From the NCBI RefSeq assembly GCF_001485535.1, contig NZ_BCMZ01000001.1:1178001-1242000 (forward strand): 64,000 bases of DNA, read 5' to 3'. The stretch comes from Halobacterium sp. CBA1132. GTDB lineage: Archaea; Halobacteriota; Halobacteria; Halobacteriales; Halobacteriaceae. A program made the position numbers and the translations under genes. Below the pieces are notes generated by a model. The model was not told the origin of the DNA. It worked only from the letters and a program-made list of their open reading frames with translations, and made no database searches. Positions 8,067 to 17,611 of the stretch are shown here, piece by piece; position 1 is the stretch's first letter, and every line of letters begins with the position of its first letter.

Positions 8067-9523
8067 AACTCCACCCGCTGTCGATTCCCGTCCGCGTCGT
8101 CTCGCGCGCCGTCGGCGTCGTGTGGGCGTTCGTCTTCGCGGGGTTCGCGCTCGCGGGCGGCGACCCGGTGTTGCTCAGCGGCGTCGTCGTGCTCGCCCTC
8201 GTCGTGCTCGCCGCGCTCGGTGGGTACGAGGTGGCGTACTACCGCCGCTTCGAGTACGAACTCACCGAGGACACGCTCGACATCGATTCGGGCGTGTTCT
8301 CGCGGCGCGAGCGCGAAATTCCGCTGCGCCGCGTGCAGAACGTCGACGTCACGCGGTCGTTCGTCGCGCGCCTGCTCGGCCTCGCCGAAGTCGACGTCGA
8401 GACCGCGGGCGGCGGCGGCACGGAGGCGAACCTGCGGTTCGTCGGCCGCGAGGAGGCCGACCGCCTGCAGGAGGCCATCCGGGAGAAGCGCGCCGCGCTC
8501 CAGCGCGAGGGCGCCGAGTCCGAGGAGGCGGACGCCGAAGACGCCGCGGCGGTCGACGGCGAGACACTGTTCGAGTTGTCGGACCGCGACCTCCTGCTGT
8601 ACGGCGCGCTCTCGTTCGACCCGCGGCTAGCGTCGGGTGTGGTCGCGCTCGCGACGTTCCTCGCGCCCACGTTCGGCGACCGCATCTCGCTGTCCGGGCT
8701 CGGCATCGCCGCCATCGTCGGGTTCGCCGTCGTCGCTGCGCTCGCGCTGTGGGCGGCGTCGACGGTCGCGCGCGTCGTCCAGTTCTACGGCTTCCGGCTG
8801 CGCCGCGTCGGCGACGACCTGCGATACGAGCGCGGCCTGCTGTCGCGTCGCGACGGCACCATCCCGCTGTCGAAACTCCAGACGGTCGCCGTCGAGGAGA
8901 ACGTCCTGATGCGGCGGTACGGCTTCGCGTCGCTGGCCGTCGAGACTGCGGGCTACGCGCCCGGCAGCCAGCCCAGCGGCGGCTCGGAGGCCGCTATCCC
9001 CATCGCGCCCCGCGAGGACGTGCTCTCGCTCGCGCGCACGCTCGAACCGTTCCACGACTTCGAGGTCCAGCGCCCGCCCGAGCGCGCTCGGAAGCGCTAC
9101 GTCCGCCGGTACCTGCTCGCGGGCCTCGCAGTGGTCGCGGGCGGATTCCTCGTCGACCAGTTCTTCACCAGCGTGCCGTGGTACGCCGCCAGCGTGTTGC
9201 TCGTGCTGGCGTGGCCCGCTGCGCGGCTCACGCACCGCCACCGCGGCTACGAGCGCGGCCCCGACCACGTTGTCACGCAGTCCGGGTTCTGGAACCGGAG
9301 CACGCGCGTCGTCCCCTACCGCCGCATCCAGACGGTCATCCGACGGCAGACCGTCTTCCAGCAGCGCTGGCGGCTCGCGACCGTCGTCTTCGACACTGCG
9401 GGGTCGCGCTCGATATCCGCGGGCGACGCGGCGGCGCTGGACCGCGACGAGGACGAAGCCGACAGCATCGCGGTCGACGTCCGGGACCGCGTCCTCGACG
9501 TCATCTACCAGCGCGGAGAGTAG
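8063..9523 (+). CDS. Multi-PH-domain membrane protein (YdbT-like)
   Basis: A 486-residue partner of the preceding protein, starting with GTG at 8063 within the GTGA overlap. It has three repeats of a hydrophobic helical hairpin plus a bPH2 domain. Each repeat carries a strand pair like FEYELTEDTLDIDSGVFSRR, then a basic/hydrophobic IPLRRVQNVDV-type segment (IPLSKLQTVAV; VPYRRIQTVIR), then VETAG or FDTAG. The longer open frame back to 7778 is an artefact, since it would be antisense-like Arg/Pro-rich sequence inside the upstream gene. It matches the three-domain architecture of YdbT. Function is unknown. Confidence 0.86.
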   Translation: MKLHPLSIPVRVVSRAVGVVWAFVFAGFALAGGDPVLLSGVVVLALVVLAALGGYEVAYYRRFEYELTEDTLDIDSGVFSRREREIPLRRVQNVDVTRSFVARLLGLAEVDVETAGGGGTEANLRFVGREEADRLQEAIREKRAALQREGAESEEADAEDAAAVDGETLFELSDRDLLLYGALSFDPRLASGVVALATFLAPTFGDRISLSGLGIAAIVGFAVVAALALWAASTVARVVQFYGFRLRRVGDDLRYERGLLSRRDGTIPLSKLQTVAVEENVLMRRYGFASLAVETAGYAPGSQPSGGSEAAIPIAPREDVLSLARTLEPFHDFEVQRPPERARKRYVRRYLLAGLAVVAGGFLVDQFFTSVPWYAASVLLVLAWPAARLTHRHRGYERGPDHVVTQSGFWNRSTRVVPYRRIQTVIRRQTVFQQRWRLATVVFDTAGSRSISAGDAAALDRDEDEADSIAVDVRDRVLDVIYQRGE

Positions 9524-9607
9524 TCTGTCGACACCGCGGCGCACCGACTCTGTCCGCCCGTGAAAATGGACCCACCGCTTATGGACGCCCCTGCCAACTG
9601 ATTCCGT

Positions 9608-10102
9608 ATGCCCTCCATCGACCGACGCGCGTTCCTCGCAGCGGCCGGCACGACCGCGCTCGGCGGCCTCGCCGGGTGTTCGTGGCGACAGTCGAGTGAG
9701 ACACCAGCGGGAACGCTCACGTTCGAGAACCGGGACGACCTCCCGCACTCCATCACGATGCGCGTTACGGACGTCGGAACGGCGCCCGCCGACGAAGACC
9801 CCTACAGCGTCACGGGAGAGGCGGCCGTTCGCCCGGAGCAACGCACGCTGTCGGCGTCCGTGACACTCGACCCCGGCGAGAGCGTGTCCTACGAGTCCGT
9901 GTTCACGGAGCGCGTCTGGTACGCGGTTCGGTTCACCGTGGACGGCCAGCCGGTGGCCAGCGAGACTTCGGGCCGCGTCGCGTACACGCCGTTCGAGGAC
10001 GAGGACACCCCCGGGCGGGCGCTGGAGGGCGTCGTCGGTGGCGGCGGCGAGTTCTCGTGGTCGATTCACTACACGGACAACACGGGCCCGTTCGAGCGCT
10101 GA
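9608..10102 (+). CDS. Tat-exported lipoprotein, uncharacterised
   Basis: A 164-residue protein with a twin-arginine-like signal (IDRRAFLAAAG) and lipobox LAGC near residue 24. The mature part is a beta-rich domain of about 135 residues (TLTFENRDDLPHSITMRV, then VTLDPGESVSYESVF), similar in style to small haloarchaeal surface proteins with an immunoglobulin-like fold. No catalytic motif is visible. It stands between the PH-domain pair and gatE on the same strand with separate promoter regions, so context does not reveal a role. Confidence 0.8.
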   Translation: MPSIDRRAFLAAAGTTALGGLAGCSWRQSSETPAGTLTFENRDDLPHSITMRVTDVGTAPADEDPYSVTGEAAVRPEQRTLSASVTLDPGESVSYESVFTERVWYAVRFTVDGQPVASETSGRVAYTPFEDEDTPGRALEGVVGGGGEFSWSIHYTDNTGPFER

Positions 10103-10167
10103 GGAACCGCGCGGTCGCGCGGCCGGACTGAACGGTTTTTTATCGTTCGCCCGCACACGAACTGGTA

Positions 10168-12036
10168 ATGACCGAGTTCGACTACGACGAGCTGGGACTC
10201 GTCGCCGGGCTGGAAATCCACCAGCAACTGGACACGGCGACGAAGCTGTTCTGCGAGTGCCCGACGGAGCTCCGCGAGCCCGAGGAGGCCGAGCGGACGT
10301 TCACGCGCTACCTCCACCCGACGCGCTCCGAGTTGGGCGAAATCGACGAGGCCGCCTTAGAGGAGAGCAAGGTCGAGCGGGAGTTCGAGTACCTCGCGTA
10401 CGACACGACGTGTCTCGTCGAGGAGGACGACGAGCCGCCCCACCGCCTCGACGAGGAGGCGATGGACGCGGCGCTGGAAATCACGCAACTGCTGGACATG
10501 GACCCGGTCGACCGCGCGCACGTGATGCGGAAGGTCGTCATCGACGGGTCGAACACGTCCGGGTTCCAGCGCTCGACGCTGGTGGCCCACGACGGCGAAA
10601 TCGAGACCAGCGAGGGCAGCGTCGGCATCGAGGACTTGATGCTCGAAGAGGAGTCCGCCCAGCGCGTCGAGGAGCGCGAGGGCGGCGTGCAGTTCTCGCT
10701 GGACCGGCTGGGCATCCCGCTCGTCGAGATCGGGACGAAGCCGGACATCTCGACGCCCGAGCAGGCACTCGAGGCGGCCGAGCGCATCGGGATGTTGCTG
10801 CGCTCGACGGGGAAAGTGAAACGCGGCCTCGGGACGATTCGGCAGGACGTCAACGTCTCCATCGCGGACGGCGCGCGTGTGGAGATGAAAGGCGTCCAGA
10901 GCCTCGACGACATCGACGACCTCGTGCGCGAGGAGGTCCGGCGGCAGGTCGAACTCGTGGACATCGCCGAGGAACTACAAGAGCGCGACGCGAGCGTCGG
11001 CGACACGCAGGACGTGACCGACGTGTTCGCGGACACGGGCTCTGGCGTCATTAGGGGGGCGTTAGACGCCGACGGCGTGGTCCACGCGGTGCCGCTGTAC
11101 GGCTTTGACGGTCTCGTCGGCCGCGAACTGCAGGAGGACCGCCGGCTCGGCACGGAGTTCAGCGACCACGCGAAGCGCCACGGCGCGGGCGGCATCTTCC
11201 ACACGGACGAACTGCCCGCGTACGGCGTCACCGAGGAGGAAGTCGCCGCGCTCCGGGAGGCGGTCGGCGCGGGCGACGAGGACGCGGTCGCAATCGTCGC
11301 GGACGACCCCGAAGTCGCGGTCGGCGCCATCGACGCCGTCGCGGAGCGGGCGGAGACGGCCATCGAGGGCGTTCCCGAGGAGACGCGGGGCGCGAACGAC
11401 GACGGCACCTCCGAGTACTTGCGGCCGCTACCGGGCGCGGCGCGGATGTACCCCGAGACGGACGTGCCGCCCGTCGACCCCGACCCGACGCAGGTCGAGA
11501 CTCCCGAACTCCTGACGGAGAAGGTCCAGCGCTACCAGGACGACTACGACCTCGACGCGGGGCTGGCCGAGCAGGTGGCGTACGGGCGGCGGTGGCCGCT
11601 GTTCGAGGAAGTCGTGGACGCGGGCGTGGACGCCACGCTCGCCGCGCAGACGCTGGAATCGACGGTGACGGAAATCCGGCGGAACGACGTGCCCGTCGAG
11701 AATCTCGCGGACGACCACTTCCGCGGCGTGCTCGACCTCGTGGCCGAGGGCGAACTCGCGCAGGAGGGAGTCCCGGAACTGCTCGCGGCGCTCGCCGAGC
11801 AGCCCGACCGGGAGGCCGCCGAACTCGCGGAGGAACTCGGCCTCGGGTCCGCGGCGGAGGACGAGGTCCGGGAGGCAGTCGTGGAGGTCGTCGAGCGGAA
11901 CAGCGAGCAGGTCGAAGCGGAGGGAATGGGCGCGTTCTCCGGCCTGATGGGCGAGTGCATGGGCGCACTGCGCGGGAAGGCCGACGGCGACCTCGTCAGC
12001 GAGGTGCTGCGCGAGGAGATTCAGCAGCGCGCCTGA
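10168..12036 (+). CDS. gatE: Glutamyl-tRNA(Gln) amidotransferase subunit E
   Basis: Kinase/amidotransferase subunit of the archaeal GatDE complex, which converts Glu-tRNA(Gln) to Gln-tRNA(Gln). The 622-residue length is typical. It starts GLVAGLEIHQQLDT with the metal-binding FCECP motif, carries the GatB/E core (RKVVIDGSNTSGFQRST; GTIRQDVNVS), an AspRS-like insertion in the middle (VVHAVPLYGFDGLVGRE) and a C-terminal YqeY-like tail (SGLMGECMGALRGKADG). A TATA-like T-run lies at about 10136-10144. GatD is not in the window. Confidence 0.96.
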   Translation: MTEFDYDELGLVAGLEIHQQLDTATKLFCECPTELREPEEAERTFTRYLHPTRSELGEIDEAALEESKVEREFEYLAYDTTCLVEEDDEPPHRLDEEAMDAALEITQLLDMDPVDRAHVMRKVVIDGSNTSGFQRSTLVAHDGEIETSEGSVGIEDLMLEEESAQRVEEREGGVQFSLDRLGIPLVEIGTKPDISTPEQALEAAERIGMLLRSTGKVKRGLGTIRQDVNVSIADGARVEMKGVQSLDDIDDLVREEVRRQVELVDIAEELQERDASVGDTQDVTDVFADTGSGVIRGALDADGVVHAVPLYGFDGLVGRELQEDRRLGTEFSDHAKRHGAGGIFHTDELPAYGVTEEEVAALREAVGAGDEDAVAIVADDPEVAVGAIDAVAERAETAIEGVPEETRGANDDGTSEYLRPLPGAARMYPETDVPPVDPDPTQVETPELLTEKVQRYQDDYDLDAGLAEQVAYGRRWPLFEEVVDAGVDATLAAQTLESTVTEIRRNDVPVENLADDHFRGVLDLVAEGELAQEGVPELLAALAEQPDREAAELAEELGLGSAAEDEVREAVVEVVERNSEQVEAEGMGAFSGLMGECMGALRGKADGDLVSEVLREEIQQRA

Positions 12037-12522
12037 CTACTCGTCGGCCAGTTCTTCGAGCAGCGTCTCCAGTTCGTAGCTCTGGAGCGGGCGCTGGGTG
12101 TCTTTCTGCCGGGCGATGACGAACGTGGAGTTCGTGCGGTCGACTTCCGGGATGGCTTCGAAGTCGGAGATGAGGCGTTCGACATCGTCGGAGTGTGGGA
12201 GGCGTGCGAGCACCATGAAGTCGGTCTCGCCCATCGTGAAGAACGTCTGCGTGACGCCTTCGACACCGCTGATTTTCTCGCCGACCTCCTCGTAGCTCCC
12301 CTCGTAGGACGTGAGGACTTCGAGGACGACGGTGACGCCGAGGCCGAGTTCGTCGAGGTCGAGGTCGTAGAGGTCGTTCTCGACGACGCCCTCCTCGCGG
12401 AGGTTGTTGAGGCGGTAGTGAATCGTGGACACGGGGATGTCGGTCTCCTCGTGGAGTTCCTCGGGGCTGCCGGTGCCGAGGTCCGAGATTGCTTTCAGGA
12501 GGCGGAGGTCGCGTTCGTCCAT
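12037..12522 (-). CDS. Lrp/AsnC family transcriptional regulator
   Basis: A 161-residue regulator with an N-terminal winged helix-turn-helix (RLLKAISDLGTGS, then IPVSTIHYRLNNLREEG as the recognition region). The C-terminal RAM/AsnC ligand-binding domain (VTVVLEVLTSYEGSYEEVG; TFFTMGETDFMVLARL) binds amino acids in this family. I chose the ATG at 12522 rather than 12534 because GCTTATCC at about 12547-12554 lies 28 nt upstream of 12522, as expected for a leaderless transcript. It is convergent with and abuts gatE, and its promoter is divergent from that of the EamA transporter, which may be a target. Confidence 0.92.
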   Translation of the reverse strand: MDERDLRLLKAISDLGTGSPEELHEETDIPVSTIHYRLNNLREEGVVENDLYDLDLDELGLGVTVVLEVLTSYEGSYEEVGEKISGVEGVTQTFFTMGETDFMVLARLPHSDDVERLISDFEAIPEVDRTNSTFVIARQKDTQRPLQSYELETLLEELADE

Positions 12523-12659
12523 GCCTGACGGCATCGATAGGGGCGAGGATAAGCCTGTGGGAGTCGGCTACAACGGCCCCGGGTGAGTTTTGGCAGCGAT
12601 ACTAATGAACGACCGTTATATTGCTCTGTGAACTACCAACGAAGCCTTCTTTGAAGAAA

Positions 12660-12676
12660 ACTCTAATATATCTCCG
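12660..12676 (+). promoter_or_regulatory. TATA-like promoter of the EamA transporter gene
   Basis: CTCTAATATATCTCC includes TAATATAT, centred 24-25 bp before the ATG at 12692. That is typical of a leaderless haloarchaeal promoter. It shares the 169-bp divergent region with the Lrp-family gene. Confidence 0.55.
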
Positions 12677-12691
12677 GCTGTTTGTAGAAAT

Positions 12692-13624
12692 ATGAGCTAC
12701 CGACGTCCCCGGTTGGGCGTCTCCCCCGCGGCCGTGATGTTCCTCGCGCTCGCCGCCATCTGGGGGACTTCGTTCCCAGCCATCGAAATCGGACTGCACA
12801 CCGTCCCACCGCTGTCGTTCGCCGCCATGAGGTACAGCGCGGCCGGCCTCATCATCCTCGGCTACGCAGCCTACGCCACCGACCGCTGGCTGCCCCGCGG
12901 CACCGAAGAGTGGCTCTCGGTCAGCATCGCCGGCCTCCTCGTCATCGCCGTCTACCACGGCCTCCTCTACCTCGGCGAACTCCGCGTGTCGGGCGCCGTC
13001 GCCGCCATCGTCGTCAGCCTCTCGCCCGTACTCACCGCGGGGATGGCCGCTATCCTCCTCGACAGCGACGTCGACCTCGTCGAAGCCATCGGCCTGCTCG
13101 CCGGGTTCGGCGGCGTCGTCATCGTCGCCTCGCCCGGCGGCGGTGGCACCGACCTGTTCGGCGTCGCGCTCGTGTTCGGCGGCGCCGTCGCGTTCGCGCT
13201 CGGCGCAGTTCTCGCGCGCCCGCTGTCGACGGACCTCCCCGTCGAAACGATGGAAGCGTGGGCGATGCTGCTCGGCTCCGGCGTCCTCTGGGTCGGCGCG
13301 GGCGCCCGCGGCGAATCGCTCACCGGCGTCGAGTGGACGCTCCCCGCGCTCGCCAGCCTCGCGTACCTCACGCTGGTCGCGGGCTGCATCGGCTTCCTGC
13401 TGTACTTCGAGTTGCTGGACCGCATCGGCGCCGCCGAGCTCCACCTCGTCGGCTACCTCGAACCCGTCGTCGCCGCACTGATGGCGTGGGCGCTGCTCGG
13501 GCAGGTCGTCGACTCGCAAGCGCTGGCCGGCTTCGCAGCCATCTTCGTCGGGTTCGCGCTGCTCGAACGCGACGTCATCTTCGAGGCCGCAGTCACCACC
13601 GCCGACGCCGTCCGTTCCCACTAG
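12692..13624 (+). CDS. EamA/DMT-family transporter
   Basis: A 310-residue integral membrane protein with ten predicted hydrophobic segments arranged as two five-helix EamA repeats. The first starts near AVMFLALAAIWGTSFPAIEIG, which carries the WGTSF motif. The second starts near GVALVFGGAVAFALGAVLARP. The family exports amino acids, metabolites or drugs. The divergent Lrp/AsnC gene suggests an amino-acid-related substrate, but that is inference only. Confidence 0.9.
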   Translation: MSYRRPRLGVSPAAVMFLALAAIWGTSFPAIEIGLHTVPPLSFAAMRYSAAGLIILGYAAYATDRWLPRGTEEWLSVSIAGLLVIAVYHGLLYLGELRVSGAVAAIVVSLSPVLTAGMAAILLDSDVDLVEAIGLLAGFGGVVIVASPGGGGTDLFGVALVFGGAVAFALGAVLARPLSTDLPVETMEAWAMLLGSGVLWVGAGARGESLTGVEWTLPALASLAYLTLVAGCIGFLLYFELLDRIGAAELHLVGYLEPVVAALMAWALLGQVVDSQALAGFAAIFVGFALLERDVIFEAAVTTADAVRSH

Positions 13625-13673
13625 CTGGCCGCGTCCCCAACAGCTAACGCGGTACCTGTCGAAGCCTTCTGAC

Positions 13674-14126
13674 GTGACCGTCTACTTCGAAGACCTCGAC
13701 GAGGGTGACGTTCTCGAATTCGGCACCTACGACGTCACCGCGGAGGAAATCGTGGAGTTCGCCGAACGCTACGACCCCCAGTGGTTCCACACGCAACCCG
13801 AGCGCGCCCGCGAGGAGTCGCACTTCGGCGACCTCGCGGCGTCCGGGTGGCACACGTGTTCGATGGCGATGCGACTCGTCGTCGACGGCCACTTCAGCGG
13901 CGCCGCCGCGCTCGGTGCGCTCGGCATCGAGAAACTGCGCTGGCCGAACCCGACCGTCCCCGGCGACTCGCTGTCCGTCACCGTCGAGATTCTGGAGGCG
14001 CGGCGCTCGGAGAGCGACCCCGGTCGCGGGCTTGTCACGCTCGACCAGACCGTGACGAATCAGGACGGCGAGGTCAAACTGGAGATGCGACCGACCGTGA
14101 TGTACGCGTGCCGGAACACCGAGTGA
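13674..14126 (+). CDS. MaoC-like (hot-dog fold) dehydratase
   Basis: A 150-residue hot-dog fold protein of the MaoC/R-hydratase type, which hydrates or dehydrates acyl-CoA thioesters. The N-terminus VYFEDLDEGDVLEFGTYDVT and the segment RYDPQWFHTQPERAR are characteristic. The catalytic Asp/His pair corresponds to the DPQWFH region, and GWHTCSMAMRL forms the central helix. The start is GTG at 13674; no in-frame ATG fits as well. It stands alone between EamA and a convergent transducer gene, so the pathway is not visible. Confidence 0.88.
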   Translation: MTVYFEDLDEGDVLEFGTYDVTAEEIVEFAERYDPQWFHTQPERAREESHFGDLAASGWHTCSMAMRLVVDGHFSGAAALGALGIEKLRWPNPTVPGDSLSVTVEILEARRSESDPGRGLVTLDQTVTNQDGEVKLEMRPTVMYACRNTE

Positions 14127-14204
14127 CTGGCCGAACACCTGAGAATAGGAACAATAGGTAGAATAGTTCGGTGGGGAAACGCGGGCTGTCGCGCCCGCGT
14201 TCCA

Positions 14205-16115
14205 TCAGTTCCCGGACTGAGCGCCGCCGACCTCGAAGGACGCCAGCAGCGACTGGAGCCGCTCGGCCCGCTCGCTGAGCGACGCGGCGCTGTCGCTCAC
14301 CCGCGACATCGACGCCGCCTGCTCGGCGGCCGCGTTGGCCGCGTCGTCGGTCTCCGCGGCGGTCGCGCGACTGATGTCCGCGACCTCCTCGACCATCGAC
14401 ACCGCCTCCTCGGTGCTCGCGGCTTGGTCGTCAGTCGTCTCGCTGATCTCCTGAATCCCGGTGTCGGTCTCCTCGGCGTTCTCCGCCACTTGCTCGAACG
14501 CGTCGGCGGCGTCCTTGACGGCCTCGATGCCCTCCGCCATCGACTCCTCGGCGGCCTGCGCGTCCTCGACAGCAGACGCCGTCTGGGACTGGGTCGCCTC
14601 GATGCGCGCCTCGATGTCGTTCGCGGACTCCCGAGTCTCCTCGGCCAACTGCTTGACCTCGTTGGCGACCACCGCGAACCCGTCGCCGCGCCCGCCACCG
14701 CTCCCGCTGCCGGCGCGGGCCGCCTCGATGTTCGCGTTCAACGCGAGCATGTTCGTCTGGTCGGCGACGTCGGCGATGAGGTCGACGATGTCCCCGATTT
14801 CGGCCATCTGCTCGTCGAGCGCCTCGACGTTCTCGACGGTCGACGCAACCGCCTCTTGGGCCGTCCGCGACTCCTCGATTGCCCGTTCGGCGGTCTCCTC
14901 GCCCTCCTCGGCGATTCTGGCGGTCTCGTGGGAGCGGTCGGCGACAGTCTCCGCGGACGCCGCGACCTCCTCGACGGTCGCGGACAGGTTCGTCATCTCC
15001 CCGGAGACGGTTTCGAGCATCTCGCGTTGCTCGTTGGCGCCGTCGGAAATCTCGCGAATCGACTCGGTGGTCTTCTCGCTGGCGTCCTCGGCGTTGCTGG
15101 CCTCGACAGCCGCGTCCTCGCTGGCGGTCGTGACGGCGTCCGCGAACGACTGAATCTCACGCATCGCCGACTCCGTCTCGTCCATCATCTCGTTGAACGC
15201 CACCGCAATCTGGGCCATCGCGTCACTGTCGCTGTCGGCGTCCAAGCGCACTCCGAGGTCCCCGTCAGCGGCCCGCCGCATCACCGCGGTGTACGCGTCG
15301 GCGTCGGCCTCCAGTTCGGCGTACAACTCTTGGACCTCCGTCTTGCGGGCCTCGGCGGCCGTTTTCGCTTCCTCGGCTTCGGCGCGCGCGGCCTCCAGTT
15401 CCGCTTGCTTGGCCTCCAAGTCCTCGACTTCCTCGGTCTTCACGCGCGCCTCCGCGAGCTGCTCGCGGGCCTGCTCGCGGGAGCGCTCGGTCGACTGCCA
15501 GTGGGACAGCAGCGCGCCCGCCAGCACCAACACGAACGCCGCGTGGATGAACGACCACGCCCACGGGTTGTTGATGCCCGCGGCGTGGTTGTAGACGCGG
15601 CTCGGGTCTATCATCCCGAAGTAGCCGTGTTGGATGCCGACGTACGCGATGCCGAGCGCGAACGGCACCCAGTCCTCGTAGACGGCGACGACCGCCATCA
15701 CGATGAAGAAGTGGAAGTGCGCCTCGATGTACCCGCCCGAGAAGTGCACGAGGAACGCCGACGTCGTCGCCAGCCCCATCGTCGCGAGCGCGGTTCGCGT
15801 CCGCCGCCCGAGCCGCGGAACCGCCGAGAGCACGCCGAGCGTGACGACGACGCCAACTTCGAGGAGCACCGTGGTCAACGGGATTTCGGGAATCACCGCG
15901 CCCGTCACCGACTCCGTGCCCTCGTACGTACCGAGCAATAGAAGCAACGGCACGTGCGCCGCCAAGAACACGAGGACGTTCCGGTGGCGGCTCCGCCACG
16001 TCTCGTCGGGAATCGTGTCGCCGCTGGGCGTGTACTTCACCACGTCGCGGACCGCTCGCCGCCAGTTCCCCAACAGCCCGCTGCCCGCGCTCGCCCCGGT
16101 AGTCGCCTCTGACAT
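14205..16115 (-). CDS. Methyl-accepting chemotaxis transducer with six-helix sensor (HtrVIII-like)
   Basis: A 636-residue signal transducer. Residues about 45-215 hold roughly six hydrophobic segments with a His-rich stretch, [15 protein letters not shown] then [13 protein letters not shown]-like coiled linker follows ([18 protein letters not shown]). The cytoplasmic methyl-accepting domain has the hairpin tip around [18 protein letters not shown] and [19 protein letters not shown]. The arrangement resembles the aerotaxis transducer HtrVIII of Halobacterium, whose membrane part is His-rich. The sensory input here is inferred, not shown. [10 protein letters not shown] insertion interrupts the tip region. 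It should signal to CheW/CheA encoded elsewhere. Confidence 0.9.
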   Translation of the reverse strand: MSEATTGASAGSGLLGNWRRAVRDVVKYTPSGDTIPDETWRSRHRNVLVFLAAHVPLLLLLGTYEGTESVTGAVIPEIPLTTVLLEVGVVVTLGVLSAVPRLGRRTRTALATMGLATTSAFLVHFSGGYIEAHFHFFIVMAVVAVYEDWVPFALGIAYVGIQHGYFGMIDPSRVYNHAAGINNPWAWSFIHAAFVLVLAGALLSHWQSTERSREQAREQLAEARVKTEEVEDLEAKQAELEAARAEAEEAKTAAEARKTEVQELYAELEADADAYTAVMRRAADGDLGVRLDADSDSDAMAQIAVAFNEMMDETESAMREIQSFADAVTTASEDAAVEASNAEDASEKTTESIREISDGANEQREMLETVSGEMTNLSATVEEVAASAETVADRSHETARIAEEGEETAERAIEESRTAQEAVASTVENVEALDEQMAEIGDIVDLIADVADQTNMLALNANIEAARAGSGSGGGRGDGFAVVANEVKQLAEETRESANDIEARIEATQSQTASAVEDAQAAEESMAEGIEAVKDAADAFEQVAENAEETDTGIQEISETTDDQAASTEEAVSMVEEVADISRATAAETDDAANAAAEQAASMSRVSDSAASLSERAERLQSLLASFEVGGAQSGN

Positions 16116-16231
16116 ACACCCACCGACTCGAAACTACGTGAAAAGCCCTCACACGGCAGTATCACGTCGTATAACTAGAGGTGGCGGCCCTCCGACACGT
16201 CCGGCCCCGCGGTCGGCGGTCCCGCCGACCG

Positions 16232-16948
16232 CTACTCCATCTGGTTCTCTGCGCGCCGCATGAGTCCGAGCACCGTATTGATTTCGCGGCCGGTCGGGTG
16301 GGTACGGCCGACCATCCGGCGGAGCATCCGCATCGCCTTGTCGCGTTTCTCCTCGGGGTAGTCGATCTCCGCGAGGAACGCCTCGGCGTGGTCGTAGAAG
16401 CGCTCGATGGCCTCCTCCTCGGCGCGGTGGCGCTCGACGTCCGGCAACTGCGTCTCGTTCATCGCGAGGTCGCGGAGTTCGTACAGCGCGACGGTGGCGG
16501 CCTGCCCGAGGTTCATCACGGGGTAGTCGCTGGCCGCGGGAATCGACGCCACCTCGTCGATGTCCGCGAGTTCGTCGTTGGTGAGGCCAACGCGCTCGCG
16601 GCCGAACACCAGCGCGGTGTCGGCTTCGACGTCCGCGAGGCTGTCGGAGAGTTCTGCAGGCGTGCGGAACGGGAAGCGCACGTGCTTGGTGGCGTCCTCG
16701 TTCGTGATGGCGGTGAAGCCGACGGTGTGGAACTCCGACGTGAGTTCCTCGAAGGAGAGTTCGCGGGCGTTCGGGAGTACGTCCTCGCGGGCCTGCCCAG
16801 CGAAGCCGTACGCTTCCGAGTCCCGGCCGAGGTACGGCGGATCGACGAGCAGCAACTCCTCGAACCCGAAGTTCTTCATCGCGCGGGCGATGGTGCCGAC
16901 GTTCCCCGACGTCTTCGCGTCCACGATGGCGACGGCTGGCTTACTCAT
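16232..16948 (-). CDS. trmJ: SPOUT RNA 2'-O-methyltransferase (TrmJ-like)
   Basis: Likely methylates the 2'-OH of C32 in the tRNA anticodon loop. The 238-residue protein has the three SPOUT/SpoU motifs: SGNVGTIARAMKNFGF near the N-terminus, ALVFGRERVGLTNDEL, and VMNLGQAATVALYELR with the trefoil-knot SAM pocket. A helical C-terminal extension with REINTVLGLMRR is typical of TrmJ. The true start is the ATG at 16948, which overlaps the upstream gene's TAA region by 8 bp; the longer frame to 16996 would run through that gene. The two genes are therefore coupled. Confidence 0.9.
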   Translation of the reverse strand: MSKPAVAIVDAKTSGNVGTIARAMKNFGFEELLLVDPPYLGRDSEAYGFAGQAREDVLPNARELSFEELTSEFHTVGFTAITNEDATKHVRFPFRTPAELSDSLADVEADTALVFGRERVGLTNDELADIDEVASIPAASDYPVMNLGQAATVALYELRDLAMNETQLPDVERHRAEEEAIERFYDHAEAFLAEIDYPEEKRDKAMRMLRRMVGRTHPTGREINTVLGLMRRAENQME

Positions 16949-17498
16949 CGCTTCTCGGGTAGTCGGCGTCCAAATCGAGGTCGAGTTCGTCGGCACCCTC
17001 CATCTCGGGGCGGAGGTTGATGCCGGCCTGCTCGTCCTCGGGCAACTCGACGTTGTGAATCTCGGGGTCCGGGATGTCCGGGTCCGGCGTGTCCTCGGGG
17101 TCGGTGGCGACGTGCTCGGGACCGTCGTACCACTCCGGCGCGCGCTCGCCGTCCGCGAACCACTCCCGGAACGCCTCCTGGAGCGCGTCCGTGCCGCGGT
17201 ACTGCTCGCCGCCGTCCTCGAGGAACCAGTAGTAGAAGTCGACCTCGTGTTCGGCGCACAAAAGCACTTCCGCGCGCGGTTCGCCGTAGACGGCGGCGGG
17301 CGTGTTGCGCGCCGTGTCGTCGTCGCCGTGGCGGAGATAGCAGGCGTCGCACGGGCGGTCCATCAACGACGTGAGCCGGCGCAGGCGCTGGCTGGCGTCG
17401 TCGGGCATCTCGTCGAAGTCACGGTAGTCGCCGTCTTCGTCGAAGACTTCGTCCTCGTCGAAGCGCCACCCCCGGAAGCCGATGCTCACCTTGCTCAT
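16941..17498 (-). CDS. Uncharacterised haloarchaeal protein with Cys/His motif
   Basis: A 185-residue acidic protein that I do not recognise by name. Residues 1-40 begin MSKVSIGFRGWRFDEDEVF. A possible metal site is formed by CDACYLRHG near residue 50 and LLCAEH near residue 80. The C-terminal third is Asp/Glu/Pro-rich (DPEDTPDPDIPDPEI) and probably disordered. It overlaps trmJ by 8 bp, so it is cotranslated with a tRNA methylase, which hints at an RNA-related role without proving one. Its start is divergent from folP. Confidence 0.75.
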   Translation of the reverse strand: MSKVSIGFRGWRFDEDEVFDEDGDYRDFDEMPDDASQRLRRLTSLMDRPCDACYLRHGDDDTARNTPAAVYGEPRAEVLLCAEHEVDFYYWFLEDGGEQYRGTDALQEAFREWFADGERAPEWYDGPEHVATDPEDTPDPDIPDPEIHNVELPEDEQAGINLRPEMEGADELDLDLDADYPRSDE

Positions 17499-17611
17499 TG
17501 GCGCCGAGTAGGCGGCCGACGTACAAAAGTCGCGTGAAGGCGCTCGCGCGGGAGGCGGCCGCGAACCCCGGAACCGATTCGCCTTTGGGGGACGCGACCC
17601 GCCTTCGAGGC

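Noticed and set aside
14424-15941. 505-codon plus-strand open frame opposite the transducer
   Set aside because: Arg/Leu/Val-rich antisense sequence with no domain; the minus strand encodes a complete methyl-accepting protein.
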